Assembly: GCA_021295735.1 (NCBI GenBank)
Contig: JAGWBU010000017.1
Location: 1-41,361, forward strand
DNA from: Candidatus Poribacteria bacterium
Lineage (GTDB): Bacteria; Poribacteria; WGA-4E; WGA-3G
Direction: 5' to 3'
DNA: 41,361 nucleotides
Position 1 is the stretch's first letter. Each line of letters starts with the position of its first letter. The position numbers were made by a program, and so were the translations under genes. The notes under the pieces are model-generated. The model did no database searches, had not been told where the DNA came from, and saw only the letters and a list, made by a program, of their open reading frames with translations. Positions 1-7,895 of this stretch are shown here, piece by piece.

Positions 1-2
1 CT

Positions 3-560
3 GTTGAATATGCCATAATCATAAACGCTAACATAAATCTCAGAAAATGTAAACTTATTTTTAGGATCTACTATATAAGTGAATCGTATGGGATTGGCAG
101 CTCGGTCATTCAAGTGCATCCAGGTGGATATAAAGTCGTATGGAAAGATCGTGCAAATTCCCGAAACAAAGCGATGGAATTACACTGGAACACTGCTATT
201 CATCATGAAGGTTACCTTTACGGTAGTAGCGGCAGACATACTGGTGGTGCCGATCTCCGCTGTGTGGAATTGAAAACCGGTAAGGTTATGTGGCGGCAAC
301 GTGTGAATGAACGCGCATCATTGCTATGGGTGAACGACTACTTCATCTATCTTGGCGAGTATGGACGTTTAATGTTGCTTAAATGCACACCTCAAAAAAC
401 TGAACTCGTCTCGCAAGCTGTGCCAGTGGACAAAAACGGTAGACAGTTGATTAATTATCCTGCGTGGGCAGCACCTGTGTTGGCAGATGGTCGCCTTTAT
501 ATTCGCGGGAAAGATAGACTTGTGTGTTTTGCGCTGGATTCAAATGGAACTAACAGATAA
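3..560 (+). CDS. PQQ-type beta-propeller protein, C-terminal part
   Basis: The frame is open from the left edge to a TAA at 558-560, so only the C-terminal part is present. From about base 85 it reads like the last blades of a PQQ/BamB-like beta-propeller (stretches such as SYGIGSSVIQVHPGG, ADLRCVELKTGKVMWR and GRLYIRGKDRLVCFAL); such proteins are usually secreted and often accompany sugar-degradation genes. The residues encoded by bases 3-75 are AT-rich and do not look like propeller sequence, so the join near base 78 may be a truncation or frameshift. An internal ATG at 114 is available but lies inside a blade and is unlikely to be the true start. It converges with the next gene at a 4-bp gap. 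Family level only; substrate unknown. Confidence 0.6.
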   Translation, partial: VEYAIIINANINLRKCKLIFRIYYISESYGIGSSVIQVHPGGYKVVWKDRANSRNKAMELHWNTAIHHEGYLYGSSGRHTGGADLRCVELKTGKVMWRQRVNERASLLWVNDYFIYLGEYGRLMLLKCTPQKTELVSQAVPVDKNGRQLINYPAWAAPVLADGRLYIRGKDRLVCFALDSNGTNR

Positions 561-564
561 GTTT

Positions 565-1644
565 CTAAGGTTTCCACAACGTTGCCTCAATGAATCGTTC
601 GCCATCTGGTTCTTCATCAAAATAGTAGACTGTTACAATCATACCATCGGGACGTTGGACAGTGCGCGGATACCCGATGTCGTGATCGCCGCCGTTATCT
701 CGCAAAACGCTCTCTTCACCCCAAGTCCTTCCATCATCACTGCTCAACTTCGCACAGATACGATGCGGCGCATCCCGATAACCATAAGTAAGGCACAATC
801 TACCATCAAGCAGGCGGGTTAACGTCGGTGGGTTTCCGCCTCGCCCTGTATCCTCAACAGGTCGATTCATATAATTCCAAGTCTGTCCGTTATCATCTGA
901 AGTATAGAGATCAATCCAGTTTTGCAGGTTTTGCCAATCTTTCTTGCCTTGTCCACGGCATCGGACGGCAACTAAAATTCGAGAGTCTGAAAGTCGCGCA
1001 CTTGCTGGCATAATTGCAAAACCTTCAGGCTCCGGACCAATTTGTGATAATAGTGAAAAGGATTTTCCACCATCAATAGAGCGTGCACAGAATATCAAGC
1101 CTTCTTCTCCATTTGCTTTAGACGCGGTGAGGAACAGTAAACACTTATCAGAACTTGAAACGAGATAATCCGTGCGTGCTGCAATTCCTGTGTAACCAAA
1201 CATCGGTAGTTGGAACGGGCCATCCCAACTGTGGCAACGGTCAGTAGAGGTATAAAACCATGAATGTGCACCTGCTCTCAAGCCAGTCCTACTGCACATC
1301 AAAGCAAAATCAGGATGTTCAAAATTGACGCTTTGCGGTGTGCAAAATGCTGTATTGCCTTGCAATTTATGTTTGCCCACCACGTGTTCATCTGCAGATA
1401 AAGTGCCTGTGCCGGGCAGCTGACAAGGAGTCTCTGATACCACCCATGTTTCGCCGCCATCTGTGCTTCGTCCTTGCATCGCTGTAAAGGGTTTGTCACG
1501 GTCTCTACGGTGAAAACCTGCGTCTGACTTGTGGTATCCTACGGTAAAACCGACAACGATTTCCTTGTCCCATGACCAGATACCGTAGTTCGCTGGCCAG
1601 CCTGCAAAACGTCCCTGCTCACGATATATTGTAACATGCTGCAT
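565..1644 (-). CDS. BNR-repeat / sialidase-like exo-hydrolase family protein
   Basis: The protein has about 359 residues and a six-bladed sialidase-like propeller is predicted. Asp-box motifs (SxDxGxxW/F) are visible as STDGGETW, SIDGGKSF, SDDNGQTW and SSDDGRTW, plus a degenerate STDRCHSW. The ATG at 1642-1644 is chosen because GGAG lies 9 nt upstream; an upstream in-frame start at 1689 adds 15 residues that do not look like the family. No signal peptide is visible from the chosen start, so it may act in the cytoplasm. Asp boxes are structural, and the catalytic Arg triad of true sialidases cannot be confirmed by eye, so substrate and activity are open. Its gene is transcribed divergently from the Ldh-family dehydrogenase at 1807. 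Confidence 0.75.
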   Translation of the reverse strand: MQHVTIYREQGRFAGWPANYGIWSWDKEIVVGFTVGYHKSDAGFHRRDRDKPFTAMQGRSTDGGETWVVSETPCQLPGTGTLSADEHVVGKHKLQGNTAFCTPQSVNFEHPDFALMCSRTGLRAGAHSWFYTSTDRCHSWDGPFQLPMFGYTGIAARTDYLVSSSDKCLLFLTASKANGEEGLIFCARSIDGGKSFSLLSQIGPEPEGFAIMPASARLSDSRILVAVRCRGQGKKDWQNLQNWIDLYTSDDNGQTWNYMNRPVEDTGRGGNPPTLTRLLDGRLCLTYGYRDAPHRICAKLSSDDGRTWGEESVLRDNGGDHDIGYPRTVQRPDGMIVTVYYFDEEPDGERFIEATLWKP

Positions 1645-1719
1645 ATCTTGATACTCCAATATTAGTTTTTTCGGATAGTATAGCAGCACTCTGTTGCGTA
1701 ATCAACTATCATGTTTTCC

Positions 1720-1747
1720 TTGACAAAAAAAGCATATCACATAAAAT
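1720..1747 (+). promoter_or_regulatory. Sigma70-type promoter of the Ldh-family gene
   Basis: TTGACA at 1720-1725 and TAAAAT at 1742-1747 are separated by 16 bp. They lie about 60 bp upstream of the dehydrogenase start at 1807, in the divergent intergenic region. Confidence 0.5.
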
Positions 1748-1806
1748 AGGAGCAGATTTTCGCAATTATCTTATACCAAACATACTTTATCTCAAAGGAC
1801 GAATAT

Positions 1807-2874
1807 ATGGAAAAAACGCATCTATTTGACGCGCCTCACCTGCATGCAATGGCACGAACTATCTTTGTTGCTGCAGGCGCCTCTAGACACATTGCAGGCG
1901 ATGTTGCCGAGATTCTTGTAAAAGCGCATTTAGCAGGACATGATTCACATGGAGTGCTTCGAATCCCAGCATATATCAGAGGGATTGACTCTGGACATAT
2001 AAAACCTTCCGTAGAACCTGAAGTCGTAGCTGAAACTGACAATACCTTACGCGTTGATGGAAAAGGGTCTTTTGGACACTATGTTTCACGATGGTCAATC
2101 CGAAAAGCGATTGAAAAAGCAAAGACATCTGCTTCTTGTTGTGTTAGCATTTTCAATACTGGACATATTGGTCGTTTAGGTGAGTATGCGGAAGAAGCAG
2201 CTGCATCGGGTTGTATTGGGCTTATTTCTGTCGGAATGGGTGGCAAAGGTGCAGGACCAACAGTGCCCTATGGAGGCTCACAAGGCACTTTCAGTACCAA
2301 TCCTATTGCTATTGGTGTTCCGACAGGCGATGATACGCCATTCATTGTTGATTATGCTACGAGTATGATTGCTGAAGGAAAAATTCAGGTTGCGCGTAGT
2401 AAAGGCACTGAACTTCCGGAAGGATGCATTTTAGATAAACACGGAGCACCAAGTATTAAACCTGCTGATTTCTACGATGGGGGCGCGCTGCTTGCATTCG
2501 GCAGGCATAAAGGCTACGCACTCGCAATGTTTACTTGTCTACTCGGCGGATTGGCGGGAACGTTTGATGCTGAAACTGGACGTATGGGTGGCATCTTCAT
2601 GCAGGCCATTGATGTCAAAGCGTTTACACCGATTGCAGAATACCAGAAAGGCGTTCGTGCTTTTTTAGATGTTATCAAAGATACGCCTCCTGCCTCTGGA
2701 TTTGATGAAGTCTTAGCGCCAGGGGATTTTGAATCCCGCTACCGCGCGGAACGTCTAAAGAACGGGATTGAGATACCAGATACGATCAACATTCAACTTC
2801 AGGAATGTGCAGACAAATTTGGTGTTTCAATCGGCAAAGAGATAGTTGAAGCAGAAGATAAGGCACGTTATTGA
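1807..2874 (+). CDS. Malate/L-lactate/ureidoglycolate (Ldh2-type) NAD(P)-dependent dehydrogenase
   Basis: At 355 residues it has normal length for the Ldh2/malate dehydrogenase 2 family, which reduces 2-oxo acids (or oxidises 2-hydroxy acids) with NAD(P) in the cytoplasm. The diagnostic DSHGVLRIP block holds the catalytic His at about residue 48; NTGHIGRLGEYAEEAA and the FSTNPIAIGVPTGDD segment are the usual cofactor/active-site stretches. An AAAGGA Shine-Dalgarno precedes the ATG. Members of this family use malate, lactate, ureidoglycolate, 2,3-diketogulonate or sulfolactate, and the sequence alone does not choose among them. It stands alone in a unit with its own promoter. A second family member lies at 35913-36941. 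Confidence 0.9.
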   Translation: MEKTHLFDAPHLHAMARTIFVAAGASRHIAGDVAEILVKAHLAGHDSHGVLRIPAYIRGIDSGHIKPSVEPEVVAETDNTLRVDGKGSFGHYVSRWSIRKAIEKAKTSASCCVSIFNTGHIGRLGEYAEEAAASGCIGLISVGMGGKGAGPTVPYGGSQGTFSTNPIAIGVPTGDDTPFIVDYATSMIAEGKIQVARSKGTELPEGCILDKHGAPSIKPADFYDGGALLAFGRHKGYALAMFTCLLGGLAGTFDAETGRMGGIFMQAIDVKAFTPIAEYQKGVRAFLDVIKDTPPASGFDEVLAPGDFESRYRAERLKNGIEIPDTINIQLQECADKFGVSIGKEIVEAEDKARY

Positions 2875-2875
2875 G

Positions 2876-2900
2876 CAGTTGTCAGTTATCAGTTTTCAGC
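2876..2900. repeat. Short direct repeat of the CAGTTATCAGTT type
   Basis: Just after the dehydrogenase stop there are imperfect tandem copies of a CAGTTRTCAGTT unit (CAGTTGTCAGTTATCAGTTT). This simple repeat borders the hairpin repeat that follows. Confidence 0.4.
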
Positions 2901-2904
2901 AATG

Positions 2905-2984
2905 TAAGAGGCGCCAAATGCCAAAAGCGCATTTGGCGTTGATTTGGCAATGAATTGGCCGACTACAAACGCTGCTAATCAACA
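2905..2984 (+). repeat. Dispersed hairpin repeat, copy A (partial)
   Basis: A perfect 10-bp stem, CGCCAAATGC (2912-2921) with GCATTTGGCG (2929-2938), is followed by the conserved tail GTTGATTTGGCAATGAATTG and then GACTACAAACGC. The tail is shared with copies at 16399-16622 (B) and 37408-37589 (C). The stem sequence differs from B at three positions on each arm, and all three changes keep the pairing. Only the core of the element is present here. Confidence 0.7.
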
Positions 2985-3026
2985 GAAGACGTATCGGGAA
3001 TTTAGATTTTTTTACAAACACATCTT

Positions 3027-5537
3027 ATGCAACGCAGATACCTATTTCTCACAATAACGTTTCTCGTAGTTTTTCCACTCACTTCATTTGCGCAAGAACA
3101 CACCGCGTTAACCCACGGCGGTAGTGTACAAGCAGTGGCATATTCTCCTGTCAACTCTTCACTTATCGCAAGCGCAGGCGGAGATCACACCGTCAAATTA
3201 TGGGGTTTAGGGGAGGAAACTGCAACAACCTTAGGCAGCCATAAAGACACTATCAATTCTATTGCCTTTTCTCCAGATGGGCAGCGTCTTGTTAGCGCAA
3301 GCGATGATTATACCTTCAAATTGTGGGATGTCCCAGGTAAACGTCACCTTTCGTCTCTTAGACATATTACCGACCAAGCCCAATCACAAATCAAAGCGGT
3401 TACCTTTTCACCTGATGGACAAAAAATAGCGACTGCTGGATGGCACGTAAAGATATGGGATATTCATACGCTTAGAGAGATAATGACGATCAGGCATGCT
3501 GCTTGGGTTTATGCAGTTGCGTTTTCCTTGGATGGTCAATACCTTGCTATGGGGGATGCAAGTGGACAGATAAGAGTCAGGAATCTCAGAAATCAACAAG
3601 ATGTTGTCCAATTCAGGGGAGATCCTGATTTTATTACTGCTGTTAAGTTTTCGCCTGATAATCAAACACTCGCAAGTGCTGGGTATAACGGTGGTGTTAC
3701 ATTGTGGAGACTACCGAATTGGGAACAAACCGGCACGTTACCTACGAACGGTACAGTCTCTGGTCTCAGTTTTTCACCGGATAGCAGCACGCTTGCAGGC
3801 ACAGATTTTGAAGCAGTTAATCTCTGGACAATTCACAACGGCGAAAAAATTGCTACGCTAAGGGGGCACGTCGGGTGGGTGAATGCTGCTGATTTTTCAC
3901 ATGATGGAACTTCTGTAATCAGTGGTGGTAGTGATGGTACCTTACGACTATGGGATGTTACATCTTATCAGTCAATTCCGCAGGATATGGTAAGAATCAT
4001 CTACTTTATCCCAAGTAATCGCAGCGCTCAACCCGATATGTGGACAAAATTGGATCGTCTCATCAGAGGTGTCCAAGATTTTTATGCTGACCAATTGGCA
4101 ACCCACGGGTTCGGCAGAAAAACATTTACGTATGAAACTGATGAAAACGCAGAAACTGTTGTCTATCGCGTTGATGGAAGGTTCAATGACGTTTATTATC
4201 ACACAAACACAACAGAGAAGATTCTTGCTGAAATCGCTGCACTGTCCGATATAGAAAAATATGTACATCTTATTGTGGTAGAGGTCAGTAATCAAGCCAT
4301 TGAACAAGAGGATGTATGTGGAATCGGTGGCAGTAATTGGCTTGTTTCACAGCATCAGATAAAATCGCGTGGTGGATACGCGGTTATTCCCGCATCAGGA
4401 GAGTGTTTTGATGGTGAGAGAGGCACGGTTGTCACCGCGCATGAACTTGGACATGCCTTTGGCTTGGACCACGACTTTCGAAACAATAAATACCTTATGT
4501 CCTATGGTGATGCCCCTGACCAGTTATCAAATTGTGCTGTAGAATGGTTGAGTGTTAGTAGGTTTTTTAATACTGACAATACTGCTTTCAATGCTCCGAC
4601 AACACTACAGATGCTCACCTCAGAGACTTATCCACCAAACGCCACCAGTTTCCCAATTTTATTTCAGATAACTGATTTTGACGGTATTTATCAAGTTCAG
4701 CTACTTGTTTCAACAACCGACGCTGACCCTGCACCCGGTACCAAGTTACATAGTTGTCAAAGAATTGAGGGGCAAAGTAAGGCTGTCGCATTTGACATTG
4801 CTTCTCAAACCACACTTCCAATGAATACTATTCAGTTACAAGTCATTGATGTTCACGGAAATATTACACGTCAAGATTTTGTGCTGAGGGTAGGGACATC
4901 TTCTTCGGGCGAAAACCGAACTGACATAAACGGAGATGGAATGGTTGATACTAATGATCTTGTCCTTGTTGCAGCACATTTTGGCGAAACAATTATTGGA
5001 AGTGTCAATCCAAATCCTGATGTCAATCGGGATGGTGTTGTGGATATTCTTGATATATTATTGGTCGTAAATGAACTCAATTCTGACGCAGATGCAGCGC
5101 CTGCCCAATCTCATCAGATTGCATCACTCAATGCGAAGACTTTACAACAGTGGATTGATATGGCAAATCGATTACCTAATAGAGACGCAACCGTTGAAAA
5201 AGGGATTGCGATTCTTGAACAAATGCTGGCAGCTGTAATGCCAACGGAAACGCGTCTCTTGGAAAACTATCCTAATCCGTTCAACCCGGAGACGTGGATT
5301 CCGTATCAGTTAGCCACTGACGCTGATATTACGATAACAATATATGATGTGCATGGAAACCTTATCCGAACGTTAGATTTGGGACATCAATCTGCTGGGA
5401 CATATACTGGTAGAAGCAGCGCGGCGTATTGGGATGGTCGAAACGATGGCGGTGAGGCGGTTGCAAGTGGTCTGTATTTTTATGTCTTGTCTGCAGGGGA
5501 TTTTATTGGGACTCGGAAGATGCTTTTGAGGAAGTAA
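3027..5537 (+). CDS. Secreted WD40 propeller / metzincin-like protease / dockerin / sorting-tail protein
   Basis: This is an 836-residue multidomain exported protein. A signal peptide (MQRRYLFLTITFLVVFPLTSFAQ) is followed by seven WD40-type repeats (about residues 28-325), enough for one seven-bladed propeller. Next comes a zinc-protease-like region with HELGHAFGLDH at 472-482, matching the metzincin HExxHxxGxxH, and YLMSYGD as a candidate Met-turn. A dockerin-type Ca-binding pair follows (DINGDGMVDTNDL from about 633, DVNRDGVVDILDI from about 665). The last 90 residues are a FlgD/type IX-style tail beginning NYPNPFNPE at 747 and ending GTRKMLLRK. It should therefore be exported, surface-linked or cohesin-bound, and proteolytic. 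No clear Shine-Dalgarno precedes the ATG. The domain combination is unusual; the protease assignment rests on the motif only. Confidence 0.85.
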   Translation: MQRRYLFLTITFLVVFPLTSFAQEHTALTHGGSVQAVAYSPVNSSLIASAGGDHTVKLWGLGEETATTLGSHKDTINSIAFSPDGQRLVSASDDYTFKLWDVPGKRHLSSLRHITDQAQSQIKAVTFSPDGQKIATAGWHVKIWDIHTLREIMTIRHAAWVYAVAFSLDGQYLAMGDASGQIRVRNLRNQQDVVQFRGDPDFITAVKFSPDNQTLASAGYNGGVTLWRLPNWEQTGTLPTNGTVSGLSFSPDSSTLAGTDFEAVNLWTIHNGEKIATLRGHVGWVNAADFSHDGTSVISGGSDGTLRLWDVTSYQSIPQDMVRIIYFIPSNRSAQPDMWTKLDRLIRGVQDFYADQLATHGFGRKTFTYETDENAETVVYRVDGRFNDVYYHTNTTEKILAEIAALSDIEKYVHLIVVEVSNQAIEQEDVCGIGGSNWLVSQHQIKSRGGYAVIPASGECFDGERGTVVTAHELGHAFGLDHDFRNNKYLMSYGDAPDQLSNCAVEWLSVSRFFNTDNTAFNAPTTLQMLTSETYPPNATSFPILFQITDFDGIYQVQLLVSTTDADPAPGTKLHSCQRIEGQSKAVAFDIASQTTLPMNTIQLQVIDVHGNITRQDFVLRVGTSSSGENRTDINGDGMVDTNDLVLVAAHFGETIIGSVNPNPDVNRDGVVDILDILLVVNELNSDADAAPAQSHQIASLNAKTLQQWIDMANRLPNRDATVEKGIAILEQMLAAVMPTETRLLENYPNPFNPETWIPYQLATDADITITIYDVHGNLIRTLDLGHQSAGTYTGRSSAAYWDGRNDGGEAVASGLYFYVLSAGDFIGTRKMLLRK

Positions 5538-5548
5538 AGCAAGACTAA

Positions 5549-5959
5549 CTACACACGCAAATCAATTCCCATTATCTGAAAATGGTGGTCAAACGCAAAA
5601 GCCTCAAAGATGTGATTAGCTCGGCAAATTACAAAACTGGTGCAATCTGTGAAGGATAATTGTACCGAATCATACTGACGGAAAAGTGCTTTTGCTTGCT
5701 CAAATATATTTTTGTCAATTTCTGCGATGGTTAAAATCTCTGTTTCTTCCAGAAGTTCAATACGGTTCAAGAATTCAACTGCAAGCGTGTGATTTGTGTC
5801 GTATCTGAGACGAGTAACGGTTTCGTCAATCACATAATCTGTAGTTAGCAGTCGAATTTCCTGTTGTTGTAAACCTTCAAATACAGCCACAGCATCACGA
5901 TGGTATTGATCCCTCTGATTTATGAGAGCGATCCAAGCACTTGTATCAACAAAAATCAT
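5549..5959 (-). CDS. PIN-domain ribonuclease (VapC-like)
   Basis: At 136 residues it has typical VapC size. The four acidic PIN residues are visible: D5 (FVDTSAW), E46 (DYVIDETVTRL), D105 (SFTDCTS) and D124 (AFDHHF), which together bind Mg2+/Mn2+ for RNA cleavage. Its ATG overlaps the TGA of the upstream 604-residue gene (ATGA at 5956-5959) and has no good Shine-Dalgarno of its own, which implies translational coupling. There is no small VapB-like antitoxin gene next to it; the only partner is the large protein. It could be a toxin controlled by that protein, or the nuclease of a two-gene defence or RNA-processing unit. Confidence 0.85.
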   Translation of the reverse strand: MIFVDTSAWIALINQRDQYHRDAVAVFEGLQQQEIRLLTTDYVIDETVTRLRYDTNHTLAVEFLNRIELLEETEILTIAEIDKNIFEQAKALFRQYDSVQLSFTDCTSFVICRANHIFEAFAFDHHFQIMGIDLRV

Positions 5960-7770
5960 GTTTTAGACTGTAACTCGTAGATAACTTCATCGTGATTGAC
6001 AGAGCCATCAGTCGCACCTGAATTGGCAATTCCGATCATCTCACCCATAGCAGCATATCCCGCTTCCATCTGATTTTTTTCAACGATTTCACGGATCCGA
6101 CCACTTTTCACAAGCGTAATGAAGAAATCTAAGACGTTTGTGGCACTATTGAGAATTTCAGTAAAAACATCACGCAGACTTTGATTTTCAATGTTAAAGT
6201 GCTTCGCTATTTTTTTGTATTTACTTCCCTTACGATGTGCGCTGCCGCTTGAACGAAGACTTTGGAGTTTCCTGAGAAAATCAACATGTCCGTTTGCCCC
6301 TTCAATTCCATTCAAGTGCAAAACAGCTTCAAGGAGTGCAATTCCTCTTTTATCTTTAAACTCCTCTCGCTTCTCATTAGGAATCATCTTTTTCAAGTAT
6401 GCTTCGTTTAGAGAATCAATTAGTACCTTTGTCAGACTTAATACGACCTCATCAAAATCATGCTGTTCGTCAGTTGCGGGTATCCTCATACCTTGAAGAT
6501 GGTAGGTATCTGCTGTGTTTAGTGGTAATAACCACTGCTCGCCAAGATTTTCTTGACTTACCTTCTGTAAATTCCGATAACTTTGTTTAAAGATATGTTC
6601 AGGCATATCTGAATTTGTGAACTGAGCACGCAACTGACGATCAAAATATGTTTTGCTTATCCCACCTGTTGGTGGAATATTGTGTTGTCGCCAATATTGC
6701 TGTTCGCTATAAGGCAGGTCGCGCCCAAGATCGCCTAACCACGCACAAACCCTGTCTTCATGATGATTGTCAATAAAGACGCCCCACAAACTCCCACACC
6801 TCAAAATTGAATCTTCTACACTGTATTTTCTTCGTTCTTGGTAATATTTGTCTAAGACTTTCTTACTAAAATGGACGGGAGTTAGATAACTCGGAGCATC
6901 ATTATCCACGCTACGAATATTCTCTGGATCGGCAGGGGTTTTCAGTTCATCTGGATTAGAAGTGTAAATGATTTCATCTCCATTTTTATCAACATCAATA
7001 ATAAATTCCTCAAATTTTCCTTCTGTTTCCTCCGCGAAGGGCCAAAAACCACTTTTTGCTTTGGGTAGTGGTTCAACAAGCCGTTTTCCGACCAAATAAC
7101 TAAAAGTCTGACAGTTATCTATGCCATCATGATTCCCGTAACGGTGCAGCCAACACATAAGCCCGTCTCGTTTATTTTCGTCACCAGCCTGTAATTCCAA
7201 TTCTTCCAATGAATGTAATGAAGTTTCACTAAAAATGAATTGAATAGCGAGATACATCTCCTTGACTGCCAAGAATTGACGAATTTCTTTGAGTCGAATC
7301 TGGATATGATCCGATTTGACAATTGCCACAGCTTCTTCATTTCCAACTTCATCTATTTTGAGATATTCATCCGTTTTTTTGTCATGATAGAGTTTGTGGA
7401 ATAGACGGAATTCTTCAGATATTTCACTATATTCTTCCCGTAATCTATAAAATTCTCTGTTAATAATCAAAGGTTCAACGCCATTATCAACGCCATAGCG
7501 AAGGTATTCGCGCTGCAATTCACCTTGTTTGTGATAGGTTATCCCACCGGGCATGCCACGATAAAACGTCAAATCCCAATCTGAATGAGCAAGGGTATCC
7601 TGAATCTTGTCAGATGGAATCAGAGCGCAATAGATGTAACGTTTACTATGTTCTTCATTGTCTTCATATTCTTGGTAAACAGTGACCATTTCGTTTAACT
7701 TTAACTCGCGCCGCATTTCTGTCAGTGTATGCGCTTGTGAAAGTCGTTTTTTGTCTGCCTTAACACTCAT
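5956..7770 (-). CDS. Unclassified 604-residue protein with a possible C-terminal HEPN-like motif
   Basis: I do not recognise a named family. The ATG is preceded by a strong AAGGAGG 5 nt upstream. No signal peptide or membrane segment is seen, so it is probably cytoplasmic. The N-terminal 330 residues are charged and mixed alpha/beta. The centre has a striking block, YLTPVHFSKKVLDKYY, then LRCGSLWGVFIDNH, WLGDLGRDLPYSEQQYW and NIPPTGGISKTYFDRQ, which feels like a conserved uncharacterised family. The C-terminal 180 residues are helical and contain RSSGSAH at 506-512, which fits the HEPN RNase pattern R-x(4-6)-H, though Ser rather than Asn or Asp follows the Arg. It is the first gene of a two-gene unit with the PIN nuclease. 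Function unknown; sensor, antitoxin or second RNase are possibilities. Confidence 0.75.
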   Translation of the reverse strand: MSVKADKKRLSQAHTLTEMRRELKLNEMVTVYQEYEDNEEHSKRYIYCALIPSDKIQDTLAHSDWDLTFYRGMPGGITYHKQGELQREYLRYGVDNGVEPLIINREFYRLREEYSEISEEFRLFHKLYHDKKTDEYLKIDEVGNEEAVAIVKSDHIQIRLKEIRQFLAVKEMYLAIQFIFSETSLHSLEELELQAGDENKRDGLMCWLHRYGNHDGIDNCQTFSYLVGKRLVEPLPKAKSGFWPFAEETEGKFEEFIIDVDKNGDEIIYTSNPDELKTPADPENIRSVDNDAPSYLTPVHFSKKVLDKYYQERRKYSVEDSILRCGSLWGVFIDNHHEDRVCAWLGDLGRDLPYSEQQYWRQHNIPPTGGISKTYFDRQLRAQFTNSDMPEHIFKQSYRNLQKVSQENLGEQWLLPLNTADTYHLQGMRIPATDEQHDFDEVVLSLTKVLIDSLNEAYLKKMIPNEKREEFKDKRGIALLEAVLHLNGIEGANGHVDFLRKLQSLRSSGSAHRKGSKYKKIAKHFNIENQSLRDVFTEILNSATNVLDFFITLVKSGRIREIVEKNQMEAGYAAMGEMIGIANSGATDGSVNHDEVIYELQSKT

Positions 7771-7810
7771 GATACCCTCCTTCTCATCATCGGATAGAAT
7801 ATATACCTTT

Positions 7811-7840
7811 ATTATACCACATTTTTCCCTTGCATTCCAA
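7811..7840 (-). promoter_or_regulatory. Promoter of the 604-residue/PIN unit
   Basis: On the minus strand TTGGAA (7840-7835) and TATAAT (7816-7811) are separated by 18 bp, about 40 bp upstream of the ATG at 7770. Its -35 overlaps by one base the -35 of the divergent Gfo/Idh/MocA promoter. Confidence 0.5.
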
Positions 7841-7858
7841 CAGAATATCCTCTAAACT
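7830..7858 (+). promoter_or_regulatory. Promoter of the first tandem Gfo/Idh/MocA gene
   Basis: TTGCAT (7830-7835), a 17-bp spacer and TAAACT (7853-7858). The surrounding 40 bp (7821-7860) recur at 9021-9060 with one difference, so the promoter was duplicated with the gene. Confidence 0.6.
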
Positions 7859-7895
7859 AACACATCAAATGCTTACCTCATAAGGAGATAACGGT

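Noticed and set aside
5549-5959. Classical VapBC toxin-antitoxin pair
   Set aside because: No small antitoxin gene lies next to the PIN gene on either side; the partner is a 604-residue protein.
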